A DNA stretch of 64,000 bases from positions 1 to 64,000 of the forward strand of contig NZ_JACJVC010000015.1 in NCBI RefSeq assembly GCF_023369555.1, read 5' to 3'. This document shows, piece after piece, positions 26,097 through 34,749 of the stretch. A model generated the notes under the pieces. The model worked only from the letters and a program-made list of their open reading frames with translations, searched no databases and was not told the DNA's origin. A program made the position numbers and the translations under genes. This stretch comes from Actinomyces sp. AC-20-1. Lineage in GTDB: Bacteria; Actinomycetota; Actinomycetes; Actinomycetales; Actinomycetaceae. Position 1 is the first letter of the stretch. Each line of letters opens with the position of its first letter.

Positions 26097-28198
26097 ACCC
26101 GTTCGACCCCGGGCACCTTCTGTACGGAGGGGACTGGAACCCCGACCAGTGGCCGCGTGAGGTGTGGCTCGAGGATGTGTCCCTCATGCGCAAGGCCCAC
26201 GTGAACACGGTCACCGTCTGCCCGTTCTCCTGGTCCTCCATGGAGCCCAGTGAGGGCCACTACGAGCTGGCCTGGCTGGACGACGCTATCGAGCTGCTCG
26301 CGGGCGCGGACATCGGTTTCCTCCTCGCAACACCCACCGCCTCTCCCCCGCCCTGGTTCACCCTGGCGCACCCCGACGCGCTGGCCACCACTGCGGATGG
26401 CGTCCAGCTGCACCACGGCTCACGCGACACCTACGCCATCGCCGCCCCGGCCTACCGCGAGGCGTGCCGCCGCATCGCCCGGTTGCTGGCCGAGCGCTAC
26501 GGGAAGCACCCGGCGCTGCGGGGGTGGCACGTGCACAATGAGTACGGGACCATTGACTACGGCCCACATGCCGAGCGGGGCTTCCGCCGCTGGCTCAAGA
26601 GCAGGTACGGCACCCTTGACGATCTCAACAGTGCCTGGGGCACCAGCTTCTGGTCGCAGCGCTACGGCTCCTGGGACGAGGTCCTACCGCCCGTGGCCAC
26701 ACAGTATCTTCCCAATCCTGGTCTGGTCCTGGATTTCCGGCGGTACTCGTCCGACGAGATGCTCAGCGCCTGCCTGGAGCAGGTCGCGCAGATTCGAGCC
26801 GCGGGGTCGACGGTCCCAGTGACCACCAACTTCATGCTCCCGGAGTGGAACAACCTCGAGCAGTGGTCCTGGGCCAAGAACCTGGACGTCATCTCCCTCG
26901 ACCACTACCTGGACTCCACCACTGATGAGGCTGAGGCGCACGTCGCCTACGGATCCGACCTGGCACGTTCCTGGGGCAATGGCCCGTGGATCCTCATGGA
27001 GCAGAACGCCACGCAGATCAAGCTGCGCGGAAGAGCCCTGCCCAAGGCCCCTGAGCGCACGATCCGGGACAGCCTGGGGTACGTCGCACGAGGCTCGCAG
27101 TCATGCATGTTCTTTCAGTGGCGAGCGTCGACCGCCGGCGCCGAGCAGTGGCACTCGGGGATGCTGCCTCACACCGGGGCTGACACCGAGGGCTATCGCA
27201 CGATCGTGCGGCTGGGCGAGATCCTGGAACGGTTGGACGAGGTGCACCTGCCGCCCTCAGAGGGTCCGATTGTCCACGCCGACGTCGCGATCGTGTGGCA
27301 CGCGGACGGGTGGTGGGCGCTTGAGACCCCCGATCTGCCAAGTGCCGACATCACCTATCGGGAGGAGCTGCGCGCAACCCACCGTGCGCTGCGCAGCCTC
27401 GGGGTCACGACCGACTTCGTGGCTCCCGGAGCCCCGCTCGACTCCTACCGCCTGCTGGTCATCCCCTGCTTGTACCCCATGGACGAGCAGAGCGCCGCGT
27501 GGGTCTCCTCCTTCGCAGAGGCCGGTGGGACCGTCGCAGCCACCTATCTCAGCGGTCTGGCCGACTCAAGCATGCGTGTCCTTTCTGGGGGTTATCCGGG
27601 CCGGCTACGCGATCTCCTGGGCGCCTTCTCCGAGGCGTTGTGTCCTGTCGAGCCGGGGGTGCGGCATATGCTGCTCGGAGCCCAGGGAGCGGCGCTTGAG
27701 GCCGTGGACTGGACGGAGCGGATGCACCTGACGCACGCGCGACCCGTGTACTCGTACACGGACGGCCCACTCGCTGGCTTGCCAGCGGTCACCCGGGCAG
27801 CCGCCGGCAGCGGGAGCGCCTGGTACGTATCCGCGCGCCTGACAGACGCCTCGAGACAGGAGCTCTGGAGCCTCATCCTCAGGGACGCCCGAGTTGAGCC
27901 CACTGTCGTCGGCGCTGCGTCCCTAGGTGTCGAGGCAGTGCTGCGCCGTTCCCGCGACGCCGACTTCCTCTTCCTCATGCACGACGGGGACGTCGACGTC
28001 GACATTGCCGCGCCCGGTGTCGACCTAGTGAGCGGCCGGGACTTCTCAGCCGGCGACCTGCTCCCCGCCGGAGGCTGCGCCGTCATCCGTCTCCAGCCCG
28101 GCACCCTCAGCGCCGTGTCGCTGACCGCGCACGAGCCGCATGACGGTCCCGGTCTCTGCCCGACCGAGCTCAACAAGGAGCAGCACCATGGACACTGA
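26093..28198 (+). CDS. GH42 beta-galactosidase
   Basis: A 701-residue enzyme that hydrolyses terminal beta-D-galactose. It opens with LLYGGDWNPDQWP, the standard GH42 start, then TPTASPPPWF. The acid/base Glu is in WHVHNEYGT (about residue 149) and the nucleophile Glu in WILMEQNATQIK (about 302). The trimerisation-type glutamine-amidotransferase-like domain (about 400-600) includes RLLVIPCLYPMD. It lacks a signal peptide. In the locus it would remove the beta-1,2-galactose of xyloglucan side chains, exposing xylose to the GH31 enzyme. Its GTG start overlaps the GH31 stop, and its end overlaps the fucosidase start by 11 bases. Confidence 0.93.
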   Translation: MNPFDPGHLLYGGDWNPDQWPREVWLEDVSLMRKAHVNTVTVCPFSWSSMEPSEGHYELAWLDDAIELLAGADIGFLLATPTASPPPWFTLAHPDALATTADGVQLHHGSRDTYAIAAPAYREACRRIARLLAERYGKHPALRGWHVHNEYGTIDYGPHAERGFRRWLKSRYGTLDDLNSAWGTSFWSQRYGSWDEVLPPVATQYLPNPGLVLDFRRYSSDEMLSACLEQVAQIRAAGSTVPVTTNFMLPEWNNLEQWSWAKNLDVISLDHYLDSTTDEAEAHVAYGSDLARSWGNGPWILMEQNATQIKLRGRALPKAPERTIRDSLGYVARGSQSCMFFQWRASTAGAEQWHSGMLPHTGADTEGYRTIVRLGEILERLDEVHLPPSEGPIVHADVAIVWHADGWWALETPDLPSADITYREELRATHRALRSLGVTTDFVAPGAPLDSYRLLVIPCLYPMDEQSAAWVSSFAEAGGTVAATYLSGLADSSMRVLSGGYPGRLRDLLGAFSEALCPVEPGVRHMLLGAQGAALEAVDWTERMHLTHARPVYSYTDGPLAGLPAVTRAAAGSGSAWYVSARLTDASRQELWSLILRDARVEPTVVGAASLGVEAVLRRSRDADFLFLMHDGDVDVDIAAPGVDLVSGRDFSAGDLLPAGGCAVIRLQPGTLSAVSLTAHEPHDGPGLCPTELNKEQHHGH

Positions 28199-29557
28199 TG
28201 CCGACCTCACCCCAGCACCTCTCGCAGCAGCTGGCGCTGTGCAGCAGGAGGAGGCATCGGAGCACGAGTACATCTGGCCGACGGACCCGCTGATCAGCCG
28301 GAGCCTCGAGCACTGGCGAGACCTCAAGGTCGGCGTGACATCCACTGGGGTATCTACACCGCCATCGGGCAAGGGGGTTCCTGGTCCCTGCACCGCGAGG
28401 ACCTCGGCTGGTTCACCGACCCACCAGCGTCGTGGCACGGGACAGACGCGGAGTACCACACCTGGTACTACGACCAGGCACGATCCTTCACCGGTGAGGA
28501 CTTCGACGCACAAGAGTGGGCACGTGCCTGCGCGGCGGCCGGGATGCGGTACTGCGTGTTCACCACAAAGCACCACGATGGCTTCTGCATGTACGACTCG
28601 GCCTACACCAATCTGAAGAGCACCTCCGAGTCATCCGGTCTAGGCCGCGACGTGCTTCGGGAGGTCGCTGACGCCTTTCGTAGCAACGGCTTGGAGATGG
28701 GCGCCTACTTCTCCAAGGCGGACTGGTCCCGGCCGGAGTACTGGAACCGGTCCCTGCCGATCAGCGACCGGTTCCACAACTACAGCATTGGTTCCCGTCC
28801 CCGGGCATGGAGCCGGTTTGTGGAGTTCACGCGCGACCAGATCGAGGAGATCCTGGTCGGCTACGGTCCGTTCTCCGTCCTCTGGCTCGACGGCGGGTGG
28901 GTTCGTGAGCCGCAGGAGCCGATCGACATTGATGGGATAGCGCACGTGGCGAGGCTGGTGCAGCCAGACATCCTCGTGGTTGATCGAGAGGCTCCCGGCC
29001 CGCACCAGAACTACCTCACCCCGGAGCAGCAGGTTCCGTCCGCACCGCTGCCGGTCCCCTGGGAGGCGTGCATCTCCCTCACCAAGGAGTGGTGTGCGAT
29101 GCGCCCGGACGACCCGGCTAAGTCCACGGCCGAGACGATCGGCAATCTGGTGAGAATCGTCGCCGGGGGTGGAAACTACCTGATCGGGATCGGACCTGAC
29201 GCGCGAGGCAGGATGGTCCCCTCCGTCAGGCAGTTCCTCCAGGATCTCAGCGAGTGGATGCGCGTGTGCGGGGAGGGTATCTACTCCACGCGGCCGCCCG
29301 AGAACCCGCCCTTGATCTCGTCCGGAGATGACCTGACCTGGCACCTCACGGAACGCGACGGCGTCCTGTTTGCCTTCGGTCTGTCCGGCGCGGACGAGGT
29401 GCATGCCTCGGTGCTGCGTGTCGGCGCCGAGCTCAGCGAGGTCACTATGCTCGGCGGCGGCTCGTTGCCGTTCCACAAGGACGGCAGCATGACCGTCATC
29501 ATGGTCCCGCCATCCGCGACGCGTTGGGCGACGTGCCTGCGGATGACTGTGGCATGA
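28188..29557 (+). pseudogene. GH29 alpha-L-fucosidase, frameshifted
   Basis: ATG 28188 (AAGGAG at 28174) starts a frame ending in SLEHWRDLKVGV. At about 28338 one base appears missing. The next frame then gives IHWGIYTAIGQGGSWSLHRE and, further on, TTKHHDGFCMYDS, the classic GH29 core, and runs to 29557. The nucleophile Asp is in VLWLDGGW (about residue 234 if rejoined) and the C-terminal beta domain is intact. If functional it would remove alpha-linked fucose in the cytoplasm. As given, translation stops early in the wrong frame. The break near the N-terminus suggests recent loss, phase variation or a sequence error; the second frame shows no other damage. Confidence 0.87.
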
Positions 29558-29581
29558 GTACCGAGGCCTAGGAGACAGCGC

Positions 29582-30181
29582 GTGGATCCTGCAGAGAACC
29601 GCACTGTGCGGGGGCTTTCGACCTTCTTCTCGCTGGTGGCGCTCAATCTCATCTACGTTCTCACGTGCGCCCCGGTGATCACCATCGGAGCCGCAACGAG
29701 CGCACTCACCGAGACGATGAACGCGGTGCGGGCAGACCCAGACACAGACATGCTGCGCACGTATGTGGGCGCGCTCAAGGCGGACAAGGTACGTGGAACA
29801 GTCGTCTTCTGGCCTCTCTGCCTGGCCACTGTGCTGGCGGTGTTCGTCAGCCGCTTCTGGTGGTCCGTCGGTGGGACAGTGGGAGTGGTCTCCTCTGCCC
29901 TGGCGTCGTTGATGGCCCTGTACCTCTCCGCGAGCACGGTCCACAGCATGCTCCTGGTCGCCAGTCGACAGGCCCCTGCGCTCAGAACGATCCGCAACGC
30001 CCTGCTGCTTCCAGCTGTCTCCCCCGGCCGCGCCCTGCTGCTGGTGCTGGTACCAGTGACGGAAGCCGCCATGGTGATGGCCGTACCCCCTTCGCTCGTG
30101 CTGCTCCTGACGGTGGGCCTGGCGATCGGCGCCCTGCTCCAGGTGGTCATCGCCGCGCCGCTGTACGCGCGCCTGTCCTAG
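29582..30181 (+). CDS. YesL-like DUF624 membrane protein
   Basis: A 199-residue protein with about five hydrophobic helices, starting at GTG 29582. The N-terminal pattern FSLVALNLIYVLTCAPVITIG is characteristic of DUF624 (YesL) proteins. These are regularly encoded with LplA/B/C-type sugar ABC transporters in plant-polysaccharide loci of Bacillus and actinobacteria. The biochemical role is not established; an accessory function in uptake or signalling is inferred from context. It ends the GH operon 24 bases after the fucosidase stop and precedes the 210-base promoter region of the transporter genes. Confidence 0.85.
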   Translation: MDPAENRTVRGLSTFFSLVALNLIYVLTCAPVITIGAATSALTETMNAVRADPDTDMLRTYVGALKADKVRGTVVFWPLCLATVLAVFVSRFWWSVGGTVGVVSSALASLMALYLSASTVHSMLLVASRQAPALRTIRNALLLPAVSPGRALLLVLVPVTEAAMVMAVPPSLVLLLTVGLAIGALLQVVIAAPLYARLS

Positions 30182-30206
30182 ACCCGATCGGCTAGGTGAG
30201 ATCGCA

Positions 30207-30236
30207 AGACAATTGTCGAAGCGCATCGATTATAAT
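30207..30236 (+). promoter_or_regulatory. promoter and overlapping LacI-type operator of the transporter operon
   Basis: A perfect -10 TATAAT (30231-30236) is preceded, 18 bases upstream, by -35-like AAGACA (30207-30212). The spacer contains TCGAAGCGCATCGA (30216-30229), a variant of the operator at 20938. Repressor binding here would block RNA polymerase directly. The following 155-base leader contains a further operator at 30362 and a TTGACA at 30284 without a good partner. Confidence 0.7.
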
Positions 30237-30361
30237 GGTTGACCAAGACGCTTCACACAAGTACGCTTGCTGACCGTAGAGAGTTGACAGTCCCTACGAT
30301 ATGGGCGTATCGGAAGCATCTGCCGCCACCTGCAAGGACGCAGCAACACATCCTCATGTCA

Positions 30362-30375
30362 TCGAATCGCTACGA
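30362..30375 (+). promoter_or_regulatory. second operator before the transporter operon
   Basis: TCGAATCGCTACGA is the same operator class in the inverse orientation. It lies six bases before the AAGGAG of the permease gene and about 146 bases from the operator at 30216, a spacing that would allow DNA looping by a tetrameric LacI protein. Confidence 0.55.
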
Positions 30376-30391
30376 TAGATAAGGAGTGGTC

Positions 30392-31384
30392 ATGGCACTG
30401 CCGCCAGTACCGGCATCCGTCGTCGCGGCCAAGGGGAGTGGAAGGCGCACCCGCCGCCGCACTCATCCCGATAAGTCACAGCGTCATCGTCCGAAGTCGT
30501 TCAGGCTCTTCCTGTCGATCTTGCCCTTCCTGGTCCTGGTCCTGCTCTTCAGCTACCTGCCGCTCCTCGGCTGGGTGTACTCGCTGTTCGACTTCAGGCC
30601 CGCCCGCGGTCTGACCAACTCCGAGTTCGTGGGGCTCCAGTGGTTCCGCATGCTGGTGCAGTCCCCCACCCAGGTGCAGCAGATCCTGCGGGTGCTCGCC
30701 AACACGCTGGGGATGAGCTTCCTCGGCATCGCGACGTCGCTGCTTCCCCTCGGATTCGCCGTGCTGCTCAACGAGATCCAGGCCAAGCGGTTCAGGAACC
30801 TCGTCCAGACCTTGACGACGCTCCCGAACTTCATCTCATGGGTTCTCGTCTACATGATCGCTTTCGCGCTGTTCTCGTCGACCGGAATGGTGAACTCGAC
30901 CATGCTGTCGCTCGGGCTCATCGATGTCCCGATGAAGTTCCTGGACTCCGAGTCTCATGTCTGGCTCAAGATGACCGCCTGGGGACTGTGGAAAGGCCTC
31001 GGCTGGGGCTCAATCATGTACCTCGCAGCCATCTCAGGAATCGACCAGGCCCTCTACGAGTCGGCCAAGGTAGACGGCGCAGGCAGGTTCAGGACCATGT
31101 GGTCCATCACCATCCCGCAGCTGCTGCCAACCTACTTCGTGCTGCTCATGCTCTCCATCGCAAGCATCCTCAACAACGGCATGGAGCAGTACTACGTGTT
31201 CCAGAACGCCTTCAACAAGGAGCACATCGAGGTCCTGGACCTGTACGTCTACAACGTCGGCATGGGCGGCAACAACCTGTCCCTCGCGACCGCGATCAGC
31301 ATGCTCAAGTCCATCGTGTCCGTCGTGCTCCTCCTGTCAGTCAACAGCCTCTCGAAGCGCCTGCGCGGGACTTCGCTGATCTGA
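30392..31384 (+). CDS. sugar ABC transporter permease, LplB type
   Basis: A 330-residue inner-membrane permease of the carbohydrate uptake family CUT1, YtfT/LplB-like group. A basic N-terminus is followed by about six helices. The EAA-like loop ESAKVDGAGRFRTMWSITIP (about residues 220-239) contacts the ATPase. ATG 30392 is preferred because AAGGAG lies just upstream. It forms a heterodimer with the next gene's product. No ATPase gene is in the locus, so a shared MsmK/UgpC-type ATPase elsewhere is expected. Confidence 0.93.
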   Translation: MALPPVPASVVAAKGSGRRTRRRTHPDKSQRHRPKSFRLFLSILPFLVLVLLFSYLPLLGWVYSLFDFRPARGLTNSEFVGLQWFRMLVQSPTQVQQILRVLANTLGMSFLGIATSLLPLGFAVLLNEIQAKRFRNLVQTLTTLPNFISWVLVYMIAFALFSSTGMVNSTMLSLGLIDVPMKFLDSESHVWLKMTAWGLWKGLGWGSIMYLAAISGIDQALYESAKVDGAGRFRTMWSITIPQLLPTYFVLLMLSIASILNNGMEQYYVFQNAFNKEHIEVLDLYVYNVGMGGNNLSLATAISMLKSIVSVVLLLSVNSLSKRLRGTSLI

Positions 31385-31401
31385 GCAAGGGAGTGAGGGA
31401 C

Positions 31402-32340
31402 ATGACCAAGTCCAGACGGTCCACCGCCGCGCAGTCTCGCCGCATGAGGCGAACCCGTGGAGACGTGGCCTTCCACATCGTCAACTACACCGGCGCCGCG
31501 CTGCTCGCCTTCATCTGTGGGTACCCCTTCTACTACCTCATCATCAACTCGATCAGCGCCAACAACATCGCCGCGCTCGGTGATGTGCGTTGGTTGCCAG
31601 AGGGCGTCCACCTCAGCAACTACGCCAACGTGTTCCAGCTGAGCGGGCTCTCACAGGCCGCTGCGGTCTCCGTGGCCCGCACAGTCATTGGGACCGTCTG
31701 CACCGTCCTGGCCTCGGCGTACCTGGGATTCATGTTCACTCAGGAGCGTCTGTGGAAGCGCGCCCTGTGGTACCGGCTCGTTGTCATCACGATGTACTTC
31801 AACGCCGGCATCATCCCCATCTTCATCGTGATGCACACACTCGGCCTCACCAACAACTTCCTTGTGTACATCCTCCCGGCGATCGTCCAGCCCTTCAACA
31901 TCATTCTGATGAAGACCTACGTCGAGTCCATGCCTCACGAGCTTCAGGAGGCAGCCGAGGTCGACGGCGCCAGCACCCTGCAGGTGTTCACCCGCATCAT
32001 GCTGCCGAATATGACGCCAATCCTGGCTACAGTGGCGATCTTCTCAGCGGTGGCGCAGTGGAACAGCTTCCAGGACACCCTGATGTACATCACGGACAAG
32101 AGCCTCTACACCCTGCAGTACCTGCTGTACACCTATATCAACCAGGCGGACAGCCTCGCCCAGATCGCTCAGCAGTCCGGCGGAGACCTCGGTTCCGTCG
32201 CGGCCGCGGCAACTGCCCAGACGGCCACCTCGATCAGAACCACCGTCGCCGTCGTCGTCGTGCTCCCGATTCTCTTCATCTACCCGATGTTCCAGCGGTA
32301 CTTCGTCAAGGGCATCATGCTCGGCGCCGTCAAGGGATGA
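31402..32340 (+). CDS. sugar ABC transporter permease, LplC type
   Basis: A 312-residue second permease subunit with six predicted helices. The coupling loop MPHELQEAAEVDGASTLQVF (about 176-195) has the EAA-G pattern. The segment ITMYFNAGIIPIFIVMHTLG is typical of the LplC/YteP-associated group that transports complex oligosaccharides. It lies 17 bases after the first permease and 62 bases before the binding protein, in one operon. It should form the membrane channel with the preceding protein. Confidence 0.93.
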   Translation: MTKSRRSTAAQSRRMRRTRGDVAFHIVNYTGAALLAFICGYPFYYLIINSISANNIAALGDVRWLPEGVHLSNYANVFQLSGLSQAAAVSVARTVIGTVCTVLASAYLGFMFTQERLWKRALWYRLVVITMYFNAGIIPIFIVMHTLGLTNNFLVYILPAIVQPFNIILMKTYVESMPHELQEAAEVDGASTLQVFTRIMLPNMTPILATVAIFSAVAQWNSFQDTLMYITDKSLYTLQYLLYTYINQADSLAQIAQQSGGDLGSVAAAATAQTATSIRTTVAVVVVLPILFIYPMFQRYFVKGIMLGAVKG

Positions 32341-32402
32341 CCACCAGCTCGCCCACCTGTTCCACCACCCACGACTCGTCACAACCATCAAAGGAGATGC
32401 AC

Positions 32403-34172
32403 ATGGCCACCTCTTTCTCTCGTCGGTCACTGCTCATCGGGGCAAGCGCAGCATTCGGTCTGCTCACACTGGGCGCATGCGGCAGGGGCTCCTCGTCAGG
32501 ATCGTCGTTCAGCAGCGCTGATGCCACCGCATTCCCCACCGCGTGGTCCGACTCGGTCAAGTTCGAGGTCTTCGACGCCCTGGCGAACCAGGCCGGAGAG
32601 CAGCCCGGATGGTTCGGGAAAATGGTCTCGGACCGCTACGGCCTGACCCTCAACCTCGTCTCGCCCAACGTCGCCGGCGGCGGCGACACCCTGTACAACA
32701 CGCGTGTCACCGCAGGCAACCTCGGCGACATCGTGGTGGTCGGTGTTGGCAAGCAGATGAACGAGCTGATCGACGGCGGTCTGCTCATGGACTTCACACC
32801 GGTTTACGGCGCCATGAAGAACGTCGCGCGCTTCGACTCTGCGATCCAGAAGCTCAATGAGGGCAAGGACGGCCTGTACGCCCTGCCGACACAGATCTCG
32901 ACGCTCAAGCCGACGGAGCCCAGCGAGGGCATTGACCCGACATTCGGACCTTTCTTGCGCTGGGACCTGTACAAGCAGATCGGCTACCCGGAGATCCCGA
33001 CGCTCGAGGACCTGCTTCCCATCCTGCAGAAGATGCAGGAGGCCCAGCCCACCGCGGACAATGGCAAGAAGACCTACGCCCTGTCCCTGTTCAAGGACTG
33101 GGACGGCAACATGATGAACAACGCCAAGCAGCCGGTGTGCTACTACGGCTACGACGAGCTCGGCTTCGTGCTCGCCAAAGCCGACGGCTCAGACTTCCAG
33201 GGCATCCTCGATGACAACGGGCAGTACCACCGGGTGCTCAAGTGGTTCTTCGACGCGAACCAGCTCGGCATCGTCGACCCGGACTCCACGACCCAGAACT
33301 ACGACACGCTGTTCTCCAAGATGCAGGCGGGCCAGGTCCTCTTCTCGTTCTGGCCCTGGCAGGGGCAGTCCGCCTACAACACCGAGGAGCACATGGCGGA
33401 GGGCAAGGGCTTCGAGATCGCACCGCTGGCAGACATGAAGGTCTTCTCCTTCGGTGCCCCGGCGGTTGGGGGCCTGCAGATCATCGCCATCGGCTCCCAG
33501 GTCAGCGACCCGGACCGCGCCGCGGCCTTCCTCGACTGGCTCTACAGCCCGGAGGGCGTGTCCTGCAACTCCAGCCAGACGATGGGCGCCGCCGGCCCAC
33601 AGGGGCTCACCTGGGAGATCAATGCTGAGGGCAAGCCCGAGCTCACGGACTTCGGCCGCACAGCGCTGCTCGGCGAGGACGCAGACGTACCCGGCGAGTG
33701 GGGAACTGGCACCTACAAGGAAGGTGCCTCCTGGCTCAACGTCACGACAGTGCTAGGCAGCGACACCAATCCCGAGACCGGGTACACCTACAACTACAAG
33801 ATGTGGGAGACCTACCAGGAGACCACCGCGAACCCGCTCACCGAGGACTGGTCCGCCAGGATGGGCGGCGCGACGACGACGATGCAGTACCTGCAGGACA
33901 ACGACATGCTGGCGGTCGCCCCGGGTGCGAGCTACGTCGCCCCCGACGATGACTCACAGATCGAGTCTCTGCGCAACCAGGTGCAGTCCGTCATCGTTGA
34001 AAGCTCCTGGAAGATGGCGTTCGCCAGCGACGAGGCAACGTTCAACTCCTTGTGGGACGACCTCAAGACCACTGCCGACGGACTTGGCTACCAGGACGTT
34101 CTCGCGGTTGACATGGCGAATGCGAAGGACCAGCAGACGGCGCGCGAGGAGATCGTGGCGCAGTTCGGCTGA
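32403..34172 (+). CDS. oligosaccharide-binding lipoprotein of the ABC transporter
   Basis: A 589-residue extracellular solute-binding protein of the large LplA-like group. The signal peptide SRRSLLIGASAAFG ends in the lipobox LGAC with Cys26 as the lipid anchor. The adjacent RR pair could also direct Tat export. A Ser/Gly-rich linker leads to the two-lobed domain. Proteins of this size usually bind branched or long oligosaccharides, which fits xyloglucan fragments, though the ligand is inferred only from the neighbouring enzymes. ATG 32403 is chosen over 32397 because it is better spaced from AAGGAG. A strong terminator follows. Confidence 0.92.
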   Translation: MATSFSRRSLLIGASAAFGLLTLGACGRGSSSGSSFSSADATAFPTAWSDSVKFEVFDALANQAGEQPGWFGKMVSDRYGLTLNLVSPNVAGGGDTLYNTRVTAGNLGDIVVVGVGKQMNELIDGGLLMDFTPVYGAMKNVARFDSAIQKLNEGKDGLYALPTQISTLKPTEPSEGIDPTFGPFLRWDLYKQIGYPEIPTLEDLLPILQKMQEAQPTADNGKKTYALSLFKDWDGNMMNNAKQPVCYYGYDELGFVLAKADGSDFQGILDDNGQYHRVLKWFFDANQLGIVDPDSTTQNYDTLFSKMQAGQVLFSFWPWQGQSAYNTEEHMAEGKGFEIAPLADMKVFSFGAPAVGGLQIIAIGSQVSDPDRAAAFLDWLYSPEGVSCNSSQTMGAAGPQGLTWEINAEGKPELTDFGRTALLGEDADVPGEWGTGTYKEGASWLNVTTVLGSDTNPETGYTYNYKMWETYQETTANPLTEDWSARMGGATTTMQYLQDNDMLAVAPGASYVAPDDDSQIESLRNQVQSVIVESSWKMAFASDEATFNSLWDDLKTTADGLGYQDVLAVDMANAKDQQTAREEIVAQFG

Positions 34173-34190
34173 GCCTCTTTCTCACACCCG

Positions 34191-34235
34191 CCCCGGGTGC
34201 TTGTCCGGTCACGTCACCGGGACAGGCACCCGGGG
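34191..34235 (+). terminator. terminator of the transporter operon
   Basis: The arms ccccgggtgcttgtccggt (34191-34209) and accgggacaggcacccgggg (34216-34235) form a nearly complete 19-20 bp stem with a 6-base loop, starting 18 bases after the binding-protein stop. It also faces the convergent gene ending at 34279. Confidence 0.8.
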
Positions 34236-34278
34236 TGCTGTGCGGTATGACTCCGCCTGTCACAGTGAGATGCGTCTG

Positions 34279-34683
34279 TCACCCCGGGGCCCAGTACGCC
34301 CAGACGGCCCGCCGCTGGGGCGGTGCCCACCCGGTGTCGGGGGTGCCGACCTCCCCCGTGGCGGCGCTGACGACGAGCGCCGCCAGCCCCGGCTCGTCCC
34401 GCTCGGCGCAGTCGTGCTCGAGCATGTGCAGCAGCGGCCCCATGTGCCGGGGCAGGACGAGTCCTCCGATGGCCTCCGACAGCTCGCCGTAGGTCAGCAC
34501 GTCCCTCTCCCGCGCCGCCTCGATGAGCGCCGAGCGGGCGCGTGCGGTGGCGAGCGCGAGCCTGGGCGTGAGCGTGTGCTGGCGCTGCCCCACCGGGTAC
34601 CTCTCGCCGACGACGAGCGCGAGCCCAAGGTCCTCCGGGTCCTCCCCGGCCGCCCGTGCCGGGTGCACGTCCTGCCCTGTCAT
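34279..34683 (-). CDS. conserved hypothetical protein
   Basis: A 134-residue soluble protein I do not recognise. A helical region (RLALATARARSALIEAARER) is followed by DVLTYGELSEAIGGLVLPRH and MGPLLHMLEHDCAERDEPGLAALVVS. The pattern LTYGELSEAIG...PRHMGPLLHML resembles the winged-helix fold seen at the C-terminus of alkylguanine-DNA alkyltransferase-like proteins, but the catalytic PCHR motif is absent. It is a single gene, convergent with the transporter operon and divergent from the S4 protein gene 66 bases away. Confidence 0.65.
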   Translation of the reverse strand: MTGQDVHPARAAGEDPEDLGLALVVGERYPVGQRQHTLTPRLALATARARSALIEAARERDVLTYGELSEAIGGLVLPRHMGPLLHMLEHDCAERDEPGLAALVVSAATGEVGTPDTGWAPPQRRAVWAYWAPG

Positions 34684-34749
34684 GGACGCAGCCTACGCAG
34701 GGGCGCACCGGCGTCCTGGGACCCGGCAGGCTCCTGGCACACTGGGCCC

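Noticed and set aside
30284-30312. TTGACA as an additional promoter before the permease genes
   Set aside because: No acceptable -10 lies 16-18 bases downstream; the TATAAT at 30231 is the better promoter.
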